40,042 nucleotides of DNA from Sphingomonas sp. Root710 (GTDB taxonomy: Bacteria; Pseudomonadota; Alphaproteobacteria; Sphingomonadales; Sphingomonadaceae). The stretch lies in the NCBI RefSeq assembly GCF_001429065.1, contig NZ_LMIB01000002.1, positions 1 to 40,042 of the forward strand, written 5' to 3'. Numbering within the stretch: the stretch's first letter is position 1; every line of letters begins with the position of its first letter. Position numbers and translations under genes: made by a program. The notes under the pieces were generated by a model. That model did no database searches. It was not told the origin of the DNA and saw nothing but the letters and a program-made list of their open reading frames with translations. Below are positions 9,594-17,982 of the stretch, one piece after another.

Positions 9594-11720
9594 TTAGCCT
9601 GCAGGTGTCCGCTCGGCCTGCGAGACGGCGTCCGCCGCGCGCAGCGCCGCAATGATCTTCATCAGATGCTGGACGTCGTGGACCTCGATCGTGACGTCAT
9701 AGGTGTGGAAGGCGGCGTCGCGGTGCGACAGCGACAGATTGACGATGTTCGCCTGATGCGCGCCCAATATTCCTGACATCACGCCCAGCGCGCCGGGCTC
9801 GTTCTTGACAATGACCGTCAACCGGGCGGTGCCGCCATCCGATCCGTCGCCCCAGGCGAGGTCGACCCAGTCGGCATCCTGGGTATCGGCGAGCTTGCGG
9901 CAATCGATGGTGTGGACCTCGACCGGTTCGTCGGGACGGCGGACGCCGATGATGCGGTCGCCCGGCACCGGGTTGCAGCAATTGGCCAGCTGAAAGGCGA
10001 CCCCGGGGGTCAGCCCCTTCATCGATATCGCCTCGCGCTGGCCGGTTTCGCGGCGTTTCACCCCGGCCTTTTCCGCGCTGCCCGGCATCAGCGCGTCCAT
10101 CACCGTCGCGTCGTCGACCAGCTTGCGGGCGATCGCCTCCATCAGCGCTTCCTCATCGGGCAGCTTGAGCCGCTTGAGCGCTTCGGGCAGCGCTTCCTTA
10201 CCCAGTTCGGCGGGGATGCGCTTGACGATCTCGTCATAGAATTTGCGGCCGAGCGCGATCGTCTCCTCGCGCTCCTTCTGACGCACGAAGCGCCGGATCG
10301 AGGAGCGCGCCTTGCCGGTCAGGGCGAAGGTGAGCCATTCGACCTGGGGTTCCTGCGCCTTGGATCGCAGGATCTGCACCTGGTCGCCATTTTCGATCGG
10401 GGTGCGCAGCGGCACCACCCGGCCGTTGACCTTTGCGCCGACCGTCGTGTCGCCGACATCTGTGTGCACCGCATAGGCGAAGTCGATCGCGGTCGATCCC
10501 TTGGGCAACTGGATCAGCTCGCCGGTCGGGCTGAAGGCGAAGATGCGATCCTGGTACATCGCCATCTTGGTATGCTCGAGCAGCTCTTCCGGATTGCCGG
10601 CATGTTCGAGGATGTCGACCAGATCGCGAATCCAGCTGTGACTGCCGTTGCCGTTGCCGTTGGCGGTGTCGCCATCGGCGCGGGTGCCCTGCTTGTAGGC
10701 CCAATGCGCGGCGAGGCCATATTCGGCCTGGGCGTGCATCTCTTCGGTGCGGATCTGCACCTCGATGCGCATCTTTTCCGAATGGATGACCGATGTATGG
10801 AGCGAGCGATAGCCGTTGCGCTTGGGGGTGGAGATATAATCCTTGAACCGGCCCGGCACCATCGGCCAGCGGCGGTGGAGCACGCCGAGCGCCTTGTAGC
10901 AATCATCGATGTCCTTCACGATCACCCGGAAGGCCATCACGTCCGAAAGCTGCTCGAAGCTGATGTGCCGTTCGGCCATCTTCTTCCAGATCGAATAGGG
11001 ATGCTTCTCGCGGCCCTGGATCTCGGCCTTGATCCCGGCGCGGCTGAGTTGGAGCCGCAGGCCCGAGCTGATCCGCGAGATGATGTCGCCGCCGCCTTCG
11101 TGTAATTGATGAAGCCGCTTGTTGATCGACGCATAGGCATCGGGTTCGAGCTGCTGGAAGGCGAGCGTCTGCATCTCGCGCATGAACTCGTACATGCCGA
11201 TCCGCTCGGCGAGCGGCGCGTAGATGTCCATCGTCTCGCGGGCGATGCGGCGGCGCTTCTGTTCCGAGGCGATATGGTGGAGCGTGCGCATATTGTGCAG
11301 CCGGTCGGCCAGCTTGACGAGCAGCACGCGGATGTCGCTCGACATGGCGAGCAGGAATTTGCGCAGATTCTCCGCGGCGCGTTCGTTCTCGGTCTGCGCC
11401 TCGATCTTCGACAGCTTGGTCACGCCGTCCACGAGCCGCGCGACCGAAGGGCCGAAGGTCTTTTCGATCTGCTCGGGAGTAGCGACGGTGTCCTCGATCG
11501 TATCGTGGAGGATCGCGGTCGCGATCGTCTCGTCGTCGAGCTGGAGGTCGGTCAGGATGCCGGCCACTTCGATCGGATGGCTGAAATAAGGGTCGCCACT
11601 GGCGCGCTTCTGGCTGCCATGCGCCTGCATCGAAAACACATAGGCGCGGTTGAGGAGCGCCTCATCGGCGTCCGGATCGTAGTTCAGTACCCGATCGACC
11701 AGTTCATATTGTCTCAGCAC
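9594..11720 (-). CDS. rsh: Bifunctional (p)ppGpp synthetase/hydrolase (Rsh)
   Basis: The single RelA/SpoT homologue, which makes and degrades the alarmone (p)ppGpp. Domain order: N-terminal HD hydrolase domain with HDTIEDT, synthetase domain with RFKDYISTPKRNGYRSLHT, TGS domain (PTGELIQLPKGSTAIDFAYAVH), conserved Cys-rich segment (NCCNPVPGD), and a C-terminal ACT domain. The intact HDxxED plus the basic RxKD synthetase motif indicate a true bifunctional enzyme, as is usual for alphaproteobacteria. The start is uncertain: homologues commonly begin (M)LRQYELVDRV, which points to the GTG at 11720, but the frame is open to a TTG at 11762 and neither has a good ribosome-binding site. The gene lies downstream of rpoZ but is separated from it by a terminator. 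Confidence 0.95.
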   Translation of the reverse strand: MLRQYELVDRVLNYDPDADEALLNRAYVFSMQAHGSQKRASGDPYFSHPIEVAGILTDLQLDDETIATAILHDTIEDTVATPEQIEKTFGPSVARLVDGVTKLSKIEAQTENERAAENLRKFLLAMSSDIRVLLVKLADRLHNMRTLHHIASEQKRRRIARETMDIYAPLAERIGMYEFMREMQTLAFQQLEPDAYASINKRLHQLHEGGGDIISRISSGLRLQLSRAGIKAEIQGREKHPYSIWKKMAERHISFEQLSDVMAFRVIVKDIDDCYKALGVLHRRWPMVPGRFKDYISTPKRNGYRSLHTSVIHSEKMRIEVQIRTEEMHAQAEYGLAAHWAYKQGTRADGDTANGNGNGSHSWIRDLVDILEHAGNPEELLEHTKMAMYQDRIFAFSPTGELIQLPKGSTAIDFAYAVHTDVGDTTVGAKVNGRVVPLRTPIENGDQVQILRSKAQEPQVEWLTFALTGKARSSIRRFVRQKEREETIALGRKFYDEIVKRIPAELGKEALPEALKRLKLPDEEALMEAIARKLVDDATVMDALMPGSAEKAGVKRRETGQREAISMKGLTPGVAFQLANCCNPVPGDRIIGVRRPDEPVEVHTIDCRKLADTQDADWVDLAWGDGSDGGTARLTVIVKNEPGALGVMSGILGAHQANIVNLSLSHRDAAFHTYDVTIEVHDVQHLMKIIAALRAADAVSQAERTPAG

Positions 11721-11813
11721 CCCCTTATGTGGGGGCGTCTCTGCGATGGATGCAACAGGCAAAAGGCGGAATTCGTGGCATTATTGCCACATCCGGATCA
11801 TTCGACGAAGGCC

Positions 11814-11849
11814 GAAACGAAAACGGCCCGCCTCCGGGGAGGCGAGCCG
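11814..11849 (-). terminator. Intrinsic terminator of rpoZ
   Basis: Reading the minus strand after rpoZ, a GC-rich hairpin (11824-11849: a 6-bp inner stem CGCCTC/GAGGCG with CGGG loop, one mismatch, then four more pairs) is followed by GTTTTCGTTTCG. It implies that rpoZ and rsh are transcribed separately despite their order. Confidence 0.75.
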
Positions 11850-11872
11850 CCGATGTTCAGGCCTGCGACGGC

Positions 11873-12214
11873 TTATTCGTAATCGCCGCCGATATTTTGG
11901 TTGCGCGGCGGCGCGGCGGCGGTGAGGCGGAGCGCCTCGGCCGAAGCGGCCAGCGAACCGATCTCATCGGGGGCGTCGTCGTCGTCGACGCGAACGCGCT
12001 GCAGCGTCGAGACCAGCGCCTCGTGCAGATCGGTCGGCGTAACCGTCTCTTCCGCAATCTCGCGCAGAGCGACGACGGGGTTTTTATCGCGGTCGCGATC
12101 GAGGGTCAGTTCGGCGCCGCCCGAGATCTGACGGGCGCGCTGCGCCGCCATCAGCACCAGGTCGAACCGGTTGGGAATCTTGTCGACGCAATCTTCGACG
12201 GTGACGCGCGCCAT
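11873..12214 (-). CDS. rpoZ: DNA-directed RNA polymerase omega subunit
   Basis: A 113-residue omega subunit, which promotes assembly and stability of RNA polymerase. The N-terminal [20 protein letters not shown], followed by [11 protein letters not shown], is the family signature, and [14 protein letters not shown] follows. The acidic and Ala-rich C-terminal tail after about residue 70 is variable, as usual in alphaproteobacteria. Its position next to rsh is widely conserved. The ATG at 12214 is the only plausible start. Confidence 0.97.
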   Translation of the reverse strand: MARVTVEDCVDKIPNRFDLVLMAAQRARQISGGAELTLDRDRDKNPVVALREIAEETVTPTDLHEALVSTLQRVRVDDDDAPDEIGSLAASAEALRLTAAAPPRNQNIGGDYE

Positions 12215-12304
12215 GAAACGCTCCGCTATTACAGGAATCCGGAAAGAGGGCGCGGCTAACAGGCGCAGGCGGGAATGTAAAGGAAAATGGGCCCGGCCGA
12301 CGAT

Positions 12305-12952
12305 TCAGCCTTCGGCCTCCTCCTCGGCCTTGAAGGCCCAGAACAGGCCGCATGGCGGGATATTCCACCATTCAAGATCGCGCTCTATCCGCGCGAACAG
12401 CGGCTCGACGAGCCGCAACACATAAGGCGAATATTGATAGATCAGGAAAGCACCGCCGGGGCGTAACACCCGGTGAGTCGCGTCCGCAATCGCAGGGCCG
12501 ACCCCATGGGGCAGGGTGGAGAAGGGAAGGCCGGACAGGACATAGTCGGCGCGGCTGAAACCCTGGGCGGCGATGATCTCGTTGACGTCGGCAGCCGAGC
12601 CATGGACCGCGACGAAGCGCGTGTCGGCAAATTTGCGGCGCAGAAAGTCGATGAACACCGGGTTGGTGTCGATCACCAGGAGTGTAGCGTCGGGAGCGAG
12701 GCGTTCGAGGATGGTGCCGCAGAAGGTGCCTACCCCGGGGCCATATTCGACGAACAGCTTCGTATTCGCCCAGTCGACGCGTGACAGCATCGCTTCGATT
12801 GTGCGCTTCGATGACGGGATGACCGAGCCGATCATGACCGGGTGGCGCAGAAACTCCCGGAAGAACAACGCGAAAGGGTTTATCGCGCGGGAAGCCGAGC
12901 TACGGGCCTGCGCGCCGCTATCGAGCGCCTGTTCGGCCGAGAAATCACCCAT
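12305..12952 (-). CDS. Phospholipid N-methyltransferase-like SAM methyltransferase (PmtA type)
   Basis: A 215-residue class I SAM-dependent methyltransferase. The Rossmann motif I is VEYGPGVGTF, with LLVIDTNPVFIDFLRR as the acidic beta-2 motif and YVLSGLPFSTLP as motif IV. The N-terminal FFREFLRHPVMIGSVIPSSKRTIEAM (split here as HPVMIGSVIPSS plus neighbours) is characteristic of the Rhodobacter/Agrobacterium PmtA-like family, which methylates phosphatidylethanolamine, and of related rRNA-dimethylase-like proteins. I place the start at the ATG at 12952, which has AGGAA 6 nt upstream. Substrate not proven: some relatives act on other lipids. Confidence 0.75.
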   Translation of the reverse strand: MGDFSAEQALDSGAQARSSASRAINPFALFFREFLRHPVMIGSVIPSSKRTIEAMLSRVDWANTKLFVEYGPGVGTFCGTILERLAPDATLLVIDTNPVFIDFLRRKFADTRFVAVHGSAADVNEIIAAQGFSRADYVLSGLPFSTLPHGVGPAIADATHRVLRPGGAFLIYQYSPYVLRLVEPLFARIERDLEWWNIPPCGLFWAFKAEEEAEG

Positions 12953-13083
12953 GATGTTCCTGTCGGGCTTATGGTCTTGGGCTCTTCGTTCGCAAATGAC
13001 GCGGCCAAAGGCAAGCGGCACCCGTTACGGAAGCGATAGCACGAGGCCCTAACCGTTCGAACCGCGTCGGGTTGCCTCATCGC

Positions 13084-13113
13084 AAAAAAAAGGCCGATCC
13101 CGAAGGACCGGCC
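13084..13113 (-). terminator. Strong orphan intrinsic terminator
   Basis: On the minus strand a 22-nt hairpin (13092-13113; GGCCG/CGGCC outer arms, TCC/GGA inner arms, one mismatch) is followed by eight T (complement of the A-run 13084-13091). No minus-strand gene ends here. The terminator lies upstream of the methyltransferase at 12952, so it must end some other minus-strand transcript. Confidence 0.75.
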
Positions 13114-13220
13114 GTAAAGTTTTAGGAGAGGATGCCTGAAAGGCCCGATCTTTTTGCACTGCGGCATCGTGATAGGCAAATGCGGAAGTTGGGCAAACGA
13201 ATGCATTTTTTGCAATATAA
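13084..13220 (-). ncRNA. Candidate small RNA ending at the orphan terminator
   Basis: The 370-bp gap 12953-13322 has no convincing gene. On the minus strand, a roughly 100-135-nt transcript starting in the AT-rich stretch near 13205-13225 (TATATT on this strand could be a -10 box) would end at the T8 terminator at 13084. It would carry an unpaired CATCCTCTCCTAAA (complement of 13121-13134), which is complementary to a Shine-Dalgarno plus AUG sequence, and a small GCCT/AGGC hairpin at 13134-13144. Start and expression are inferred only. Confidence 0.35.
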
Positions 13221-13280
13221 AATGGGAGAGATTCTGCGGTTTTTCGTTTCAACAGCTGCTGCGGTTGCAGTTTACTCATA

Positions 13281-13293
13281 TTTTGCATTGCAA
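13281..13293. promoter_or_regulatory. Possible operator upstream of the LysR gene
   Basis: TTGCA-T-TGCAA (13283-13293) is a perfect 5-bp-arm dyad 29 bp before the LysR start codon. TTTTGCA occurs three times in this AT-rich gap, at 13152, 13208 and 13281. It could be an autoregulatory site, but the dyad is shorter than a usual LysR T-N11-A box. Confidence 0.3.
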
Positions 13294-13322
13294 CGAGCGC
13301 TCTGGTCTGATGATATGCCGGC

Positions 13323-14207
13323 ATGCGCAGATTGCCGCCTCTGACCGCCATCGAGGCCTTCGTCCAGGTGGCGCGCCTGGGCTCGGTGAAGGCTGCCGCC
13401 GAAGAACTGGCCTTGTCTTCTCCCGCACTGAGCCGCCGGGTTCAGGCGCTCGAACGCTTCATGGGCCGCAATCTTTTCGAGCGGCGCCACCAATCGATGA
13501 TGTTGTCCAGCGATGGCGAACTGCTGTTGTCGCGGATCGCGCCCGCGCTCGATGCGCTGACCCTCGCGATCGACTCGACCTCGGGCGACAGCGAACTTGT
13601 CCGGTTGCGGCTGGGGGTCATGCCGCTCTTCGCTTCGCAGCGGCTGATGGGCCGTTTGCCCGAGTTGCGCCAGCGGCATCCCGAACTCCATATCGACATC
13701 GATACCGGAAGCCACGCACTCGCCCGGCTGGGCGAGGGCGTCGACGCCGCGATCGTGCTGGCGCGCGAGATCGATTCGAGCCTCTATTCGCGGCGGATCG
13801 ATCGTGACACGGCGGTCGCCATCGTCAGCCGTTCGCTGCTGACCGGCCGTTTTCCGGTCAGCCGGGTTGAGGACCTAGGCCGGCTCACCATCTTCCTCCA
13901 CCGCGACATGTCCGAACTGTTCACGGTGTGGCGCGAGGCGCTGGGCCATCCCGATCTGGAGCCGGCGGCGGTCGATGTGTTCGATTCGGGCCAGCTGATG
14001 CTCGACGCGGCGGCGCAAGGGCTGGGCGCGGCCTTCATGCTGCGCAGCCATCTTGAGGATGCCCGCGACGAGCGGCTCACAAACCTGTTCGATGAGACGG
14101 TCGACAGCCCTTATGGCTATTGGTTCGCCTGCCGCCGCCCGGCGCTGACCACGCGCGCGGTGCGGATCTTCCACGACTGGCTGTTCGGTACGTTTTCGGG
14201 GTCTTAA
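13323..14207 (+). CDS. LysR-family transcriptional regulator (GcvA-like)
   Basis: A 294-residue LysR-type regulator. The N-terminal winged helix-turn-helix (about residues 4-63) begins RLPPLTAIEAFVQVARLGSV and contains AAEELALSSPALSRRVQALE. The LysR substrate-binding domain follows from about residue 90 with the usual RLRLGVMPLFASQRLMGRLP. The opening LPPLTAIEAF is typical of the GcvA/AmpR-like subgroup. No adjacent divergent enzyme gene is close enough to name a target: the leftward neighbour is the methyltransferase, 370 bp away. The effector and regulon are unknown. Confidence 0.93.
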   Translation: MRRLPPLTAIEAFVQVARLGSVKAAAEELALSSPALSRRVQALERFMGRNLFERRHQSMMLSSDGELLLSRIAPALDALTLAIDSTSGDSELVRLRLGVMPLFASQRLMGRLPELRQRHPELHIDIDTGSHALARLGEGVDAAIVLAREIDSSLYSRRIDRDTAVAIVSRSLLTGRFPVSRVEDLGRLTIFLHRDMSELFTVWREALGHPDLEPAAVDVFDSGQLMLDAAAQGLGAAFMLRSHLEDARDERLTNLFDETVDSPYGYWFACRRPALTTRAVRIFHDWLFGTFSGS

Positions 14208-14210
14208 CGG

Positions 14211-14294
14211 TTTCAGCCTCCGCTGAAACGAGCGGTGCCGCCCGCACCCCCACCCGGCCGGGTGGGAGCGGAGGCCGGAACCGCTCGTTTCAGC
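14211..14294. terminator. Nested inverted repeats between convergent genes
   Basis: A perfect 15-bp inverted repeat (14222-14236 and 14280-14294, GCTGAAACGAGCGGT) encloses a second palindrome of 18 nt (14249-14266, CCCACCCGG and its complement). A small TTTCAG/CTGAAA hairpin lies at its left edge (14211-14228). It sits between the ends of the LysR and cyclophilin genes and probably acts as a bidirectional terminator, although T-runs are poor. Confidence 0.6.
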
Positions 14295-14303
14295 CGGATC
14301 GCT

Positions 14304-14768
14304 TTACGCGTCGGCGGCGATCTTCGCCTTGACGATCTTGCCCGGCTCGCGCGGCGGCTCGCCCTTGGGAAGGGCGTCGACATGCTCCATGCCCGATTCG
14401 ACCACACCCCAGACGGTGTATTGGCCATCGAGGAAGCGCGCGTCGTCGAAGCAGATGAAGAACTGGCTGTTCGCGCTGTTCGGGTTCTGGCTGCGCGCCA
14501 TCGAGCAGACGCCGCGGACATGCGGCTCGCGGCTGAACTCGGCCTTCAGGTTCGGCTTGTCCGAACCGCCCATGCCGGTGCCGGTCGGGTCGCCGCCCTG
14601 CGCCATGAAGCCGGGAATGACGCGGTGGAACACGACGCCGTCATAGAAACCCTCGCGGGCGAGCGACTTGATCTGGTCGACATGGCCGGGGGCCAGGTCT
14701 GGGCGCAGCGCGATGACGACGTCGCCGCCTTCCAGCGTCATGATCAGCGTATTTTCGGGATCGGCCAT
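14304..14768 (-). CDS. Peptidyl-prolyl cis-trans isomerase, cyclophilin type
   Basis: A single-domain cytoplasmic cyclophilin of 154 residues that catalyses proline isomerisation. The active-site region FYDGVVFHRVIPGFMAQGGD contains the conserved Arg and Phe, followed by GTGMGG, MARSQNPNSANSQFFI and VWGVVESGM, all family hallmarks. There is no signal peptide, so it resembles PpiB rather than periplasmic PpiA. Two consecutive ATGs occur; I chose the second (14768) because AAGGAG lies 6 nt before it and only 3 nt before the first. Confidence 0.96.
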   Translation of the reverse strand: MADPENTLIMTLEGGDVVIALRPDLAPGHVDQIKSLAREGFYDGVVFHRVIPGFMAQGGDPTGTGMGGSDKPNLKAEFSREPHVRGVCSMARSQNPNSANSQFFICFDDARFLDGQYTVWGVVESGMEHVDALPKGEPPREPGKIVKAKIAADA

Positions 14769-14939
14769 CATCGTCTCCTTCTCGGCAATGCGAATCTGGG
14801 GCCGTCCCTATCGGCAGATGACGGGCGATGCGAGCAATGATTGCGCCGACGCGGCCATCGGGCCTCCATCAGGGCCATTGCGAGAGCGGGGCATGGGGAC
14901 TAGAGCCGCAATGTGGCGACGATCGCGCAAGGACAGGAT

Positions 14940-16466
14940 ATGGCGGCGGTCCATGTGGCACCGGTGCCCAAGGCCATAGCGACCGCACTGGTGATGGCCG
15001 CGACGATCCTGGTCGTGCTCGACCAGACCATCGCAACCGTTGCCCTGCCGCACATGCAGGCGGCGCTGGGTGCGACGCCGGAAACGATCAACTGGGTATT
15101 GACGTCCTATATCCTGGCGACGTCCGTCGGCATTCCGCTGACCGGATGGCTGTCAGGCCGGGTCGGCCGCGCACGATTGTTCGGTATCTGCATCATCGGC
15201 TTCACGATCAGCTCGGCGGTCTGCGGTTTCGCGGTTTCGCTGCCGATGATGGTGGCCGCGCGGCTGGTGCAGGGTTTCTTCGGCGCCTTCCTGATGCCGA
15301 TGTCACAATCCTTCCTCTACGATATGAATGCGCCGTCGCAGCAGGTGCGCGCGATGACGATCTGGGGCGTAGGCGTGATGGTCGGTCCGCTGGCCGGGCC
15401 GGTGCTCGGCGGCTATCTGACTGAAACGTTCGACTGGCGCTGGGTCTTCTTCATCAACGTGCCGATCGGCCTCGTCGCCGCGCTCGGCATCTTCGCGACC
15501 CTGCCGGCTTTTCCGGCGGTGCGGCGCAAATTCGATCATCTCGGTTATGCGCTCATCGTGGTGGCGCTGTGTTCGATGCAGCTGGCGCTGGATCGCGGCA
15601 GCCAGCTCGACTGGTTCGATTCCACCGAGATATTGATCGAATGCGGGATCAGTGTCTCGGCATTCTGGATGCTGTTGTTCCACCTGTTCAATGCGCGTGA
15701 GCCGATCTTTTCGCTGGCATTGTTCCGTGACCGCAGCTTCTCGGCCGCGCTCGTCATGACGACGACGGTGATGCCGGTGATGATCGCGGCCACCGCGCTT
15801 CTACCGTCGCTCCTGCAGACATTGATGGGATATCCGGCAACCCTCGCCGGGCTTTTGAGCCTGCCGCGCGGTCTGGCGATGACGGTCGGCATCATCCTCG
15901 GCGGACGGTTGTTCAGGCATTTCGGCGCGCGCCTGCAGGTTGTTCTCGGCCTTTGCTTCACGATCTTCTCGATGTGGTTGCATACCCGGATCGAGTTGAA
16001 CATGGACAGTCACCTGATCATCTGGGCAGGACTGGCCCAAGGGCTCGGCACCGGACTTGCGGCGACGGTGCTCAATTTCGTCGCCGTCGCGCATGCGCCG
16101 GTCGCGCTGCGGACCGATGCCGCAGCGCTGTACAATCTTGCGCGCAACACCGGCTCTTCCGTGATGATCGCCGTCTTTACCGCGATTCTCGCCCATAACA
16201 TCCAGGTCAATCATGCCGAGATCGGGGCGCATGTCGGATCGGCAAATGCACCGTTCTTGCTCTCGCAGATGATGGGCGGAACCGATCTGGCCGAAAGGCT
16301 GGCGGCGATGGCTAATGCCGAGGTGACGCGTCAGGCGATGATGATCGCTTATATCGACGATTACTGGCTGATGATGTGGGTAATGCTGGCGGTGGTGCCA
16401 CTCGCCATCCTGCTGGGAAACGAACGGCCTGCCGCCAGGTCCGACGAGGTGATCATCGCCGAATAG
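14940..16466 (+). CDS. DHA2-family (EmrB/QacA) MFS multidrug efflux transporter
   Basis: A 508-residue 14-TM major facilitator of the drug:H+ antiporter 2 family. LDQTIATVALPHM near residue 30 is the DHA2 motif D1, SGRVGRARLF the loop 2-3 motif A, and GVGVMVGPLAGPVLGGYL the antiporter motif C. ATG 14940 is preferred over an upstream GTG at 14913 because AAGGA precedes it by 6 nt. No EmrA-type membrane-fusion protein or TetR/MarR regulator is adjacent, so it appears to be a solitary exporter. The substrate cannot be read from sequence. Confidence 0.92.
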   Translation: MAAVHVAPVPKAIATALVMAATILVVLDQTIATVALPHMQAALGATPETINWVLTSYILATSVGIPLTGWLSGRVGRARLFGICIIGFTISSAVCGFAVSLPMMVAARLVQGFFGAFLMPMSQSFLYDMNAPSQQVRAMTIWGVGVMVGPLAGPVLGGYLTETFDWRWVFFINVPIGLVAALGIFATLPAFPAVRRKFDHLGYALIVVALCSMQLALDRGSQLDWFDSTEILIECGISVSAFWMLLFHLFNAREPIFSLALFRDRSFSAALVMTTTVMPVMIAATALLPSLLQTLMGYPATLAGLLSLPRGLAMTVGIILGGRLFRHFGARLQVVLGLCFTIFSMWLHTRIELNMDSHLIIWAGLAQGLGTGLAATVLNFVAVAHAPVALRTDAAALYNLARNTGSSVMIAVFTAILAHNIQVNHAEIGAHVGSANAPFLLSQMMGGTDLAERLAAMANAEVTRQAMMIAYIDDYWLMMWVMLAVVPLAILLGNERPAARSDEVIIAE

Positions 16467-16467
16467 G

Positions 16468-16521
16468 CGCAATGCCGCCATTGCGGTTATCGTGCAGGGA
16501 CCCTAGAGCCTGCCCTGTACG
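16468..16521 (+). terminator. Hairpins after the MFS gene
   Basis: Immediately after the transporter stop, CGCAATG/CATTGCG (16468-16474/16479-16485, CCGC loop) forms a perfect 7-bp stem. A second, GU-tolerant 8-bp stem GTGCAGGG/CCCTGTAC follows at about 16491-16521. T-runs are weak, so termination is only possible; the second stem lies in the mgtE leader. Confidence 0.35.
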
Positions 16522-16544
16522 CGGCGCAAAATCCGGGGGACGGC

Positions 16545-17951
16545 ATGAGCGAAACCGAGATCGAAATCCCCGAAGCCGCGCCCGCCGAAACGCTTCACGA
16601 CGAAGATGACCGCCTGAAGTCGAGCTTCGTCGATGCGGTGATCGCCTGTGTCGAGGAAGGCGACGCCGAAGGCGCGCGCGATCTGGTCCGTCCGCTCCAC
16701 CCAGCCGACATCGCCGACCTGTTCGAGCTCGCGCCCCAGGACATGCGCCAGCCGATCGCCGCCGCGATCGCCGAGCTGCTCGACGCCGACGTGCTCGCCG
16801 AGATGAACGAATGGGTGCGCGACGAACTGATCGACGCGCTCGAGCCGCATCAGGTGGCCGAGATCGCCACCCAGCTCGACACCGATGACGCCGTCGCGAT
16901 CATCGAGGAGCTGGAGGAGGAAGACCAACGCGCCGTGCTGCGCGCGATGGAGCCCGACGATCGCGCCGCGATCGAGGAAGCGCTGTCCTACCCCGAAGAA
17001 TCCGCCGGCCGCATGATGCAGCGCGACCTGATCGCGGTGCCCGAACATTGGACCGTCGGCGATGTGCTCGACTATCTGCGCCGCAACGAGGATCTCACCA
17101 CCGATTTCTGGGAGATATTCGTCGTCAACGCCCAGCATCACCCGATCGGCACCTGCAAGCTCAGCTGGGTGATGCGCACGCCCCGCAAGATTTCGATCAG
17201 CGACGTGATGCAGCGCGAACAGACGCTGATCCCGGTCGACATGGACCAGGAGGAAGTCGCGCTGCGCTTCCAGAAATATGCGCTGATCTCCGCCGCGGTC
17301 ACCGATCCGGCGGGGCGGCTGGTGGGCATGATCACCGTCGACGACATCGTCCACATCATCCAGGAAGAGGCCGGCGAGGACATCCTGAAGCTGTCGGGCG
17401 CGGGCGACGGCGACATCAACGAGCCGGTGTTCGAGACGGTCAAGGTGCGGCTGTCCTGGCTGATCGTGAACCTGGGGACCGCGGTTCTCGCCGCGTCGGT
17501 GGTCGGGCTTTTCCAGAACACGATCGCACAGCTGGTCGTGCTGGCGGTGCTGATGCCGATCGTGTCGGGGATGGGCGGCAACGCCGGCACCCAGACGATG
17601 GCGGTGGCGGTTCGGGCGCTCGCGCTCAATCAGCTGACCTCATCGAACACCCAACGCATGATTTTCCGCGAATTCCGCATCGCGATCATCAACGGCCTGT
17701 GTCTCGGCGCGCTGATCGGCGTCGCGGTGACGTTGCTCTATGGCAAGGCCGACCTCGGCATCGTCATCTGTATGGCGATGGTGATCAATAACATCGTCGC
17801 CGGGCTGGCAGGAATTCTGGTGCCAGTCGGACTCGACAAGGCGGGGGCCGACCCAGCGGTATCCTCGGCGGTGTTCGTGACCACCGCGACGGACGTCATG
17901 GGCTTCTTCTCCTTCCTGGGCCTTGCCGCGCTTTGGGGGCTCCACGGTTGA
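16545..17951 (+). CDS. mgtE: Magnesium transporter MgtE
   Basis: MgtE, a Mg2+-gated channel/transporter of the inner membrane. The 468 residues show the family order: an N-terminal superhelical domain with acidic residues (about 25-145, LHPADIADLFE and LDTDDAVAIIEELEEEDQ), two CBS domains (about 150-275, containing MMQRDLIAVPEHWTVGDVLDYL and VMQREQTLIPVDMDQEEVA), and a C-terminal block of about five TM helices carrying VLMPIVSGMGGNAGTQTMAV, the conserved pore region. No Mg2+-sensing leader was recognised, only a possible hairpin upstream. DUF1489 follows 31 bp later. Confidence 0.97.
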   Translation: MSETEIEIPEAAPAETLHDEDDRLKSSFVDAVIACVEEGDAEGARDLVRPLHPADIADLFELAPQDMRQPIAAAIAELLDADVLAEMNEWVRDELIDALEPHQVAEIATQLDTDDAVAIIEELEEEDQRAVLRAMEPDDRAAIEEALSYPEESAGRMMQRDLIAVPEHWTVGDVLDYLRRNEDLTTDFWEIFVVNAQHHPIGTCKLSWVMRTPRKISISDVMQREQTLIPVDMDQEEVALRFQKYALISAAVTDPAGRLVGMITVDDIVHIIQEEAGEDILKLSGAGDGDINEPVFETVKVRLSWLIVNLGTAVLAASVVGLFQNTIAQLVVLAVLMPIVSGMGGNAGTQTMAVAVRALALNQLTSSNTQRMIFREFRIAIINGLCLGALIGVAVTLLYGKADLGIVICMAMVINNIVAGLAGILVPVGLDKAGADPAVSSAVFVTTATDVMGFFSFLGLAALWGLHG

Positions 17952-17982
17952 TCCGACAGCGGCTCATGCCAATATGGTCGGC

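Noticed and set aside
12953-13322. 6S RNA, tmRNA or signal recognition RNA in the largest gap.
   Set aside because: No conserved helices or tag-coding segment of these RNAs could be found; only a generic terminator-ended transcript is supported.
13132-13344. A 70-codon plus-strand frame with AGGAG just before its ATG, upstream of LysR.
   Set aside because: The spacing to AGGAG is only 3 nt, the translation resembles no family I know, and it overlaps the LysR start in another frame. The same bases may instead be the complement of an anti-Shine-Dalgarno RNA.
13049-13351. A 100-codon minus-strand frame across the methyltransferase-LysR gap.
   Set aside because: It runs through the strong terminator hairpin and A/T tract and has no recognisable protein features.
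16467-16544. Magnesium riboswitch in front of mgtE.
   Set aside because: Only 78 bp are available and only two short hairpins are visible, the first probably ending the previous gene; no known Mg-sensor layout was recognised.
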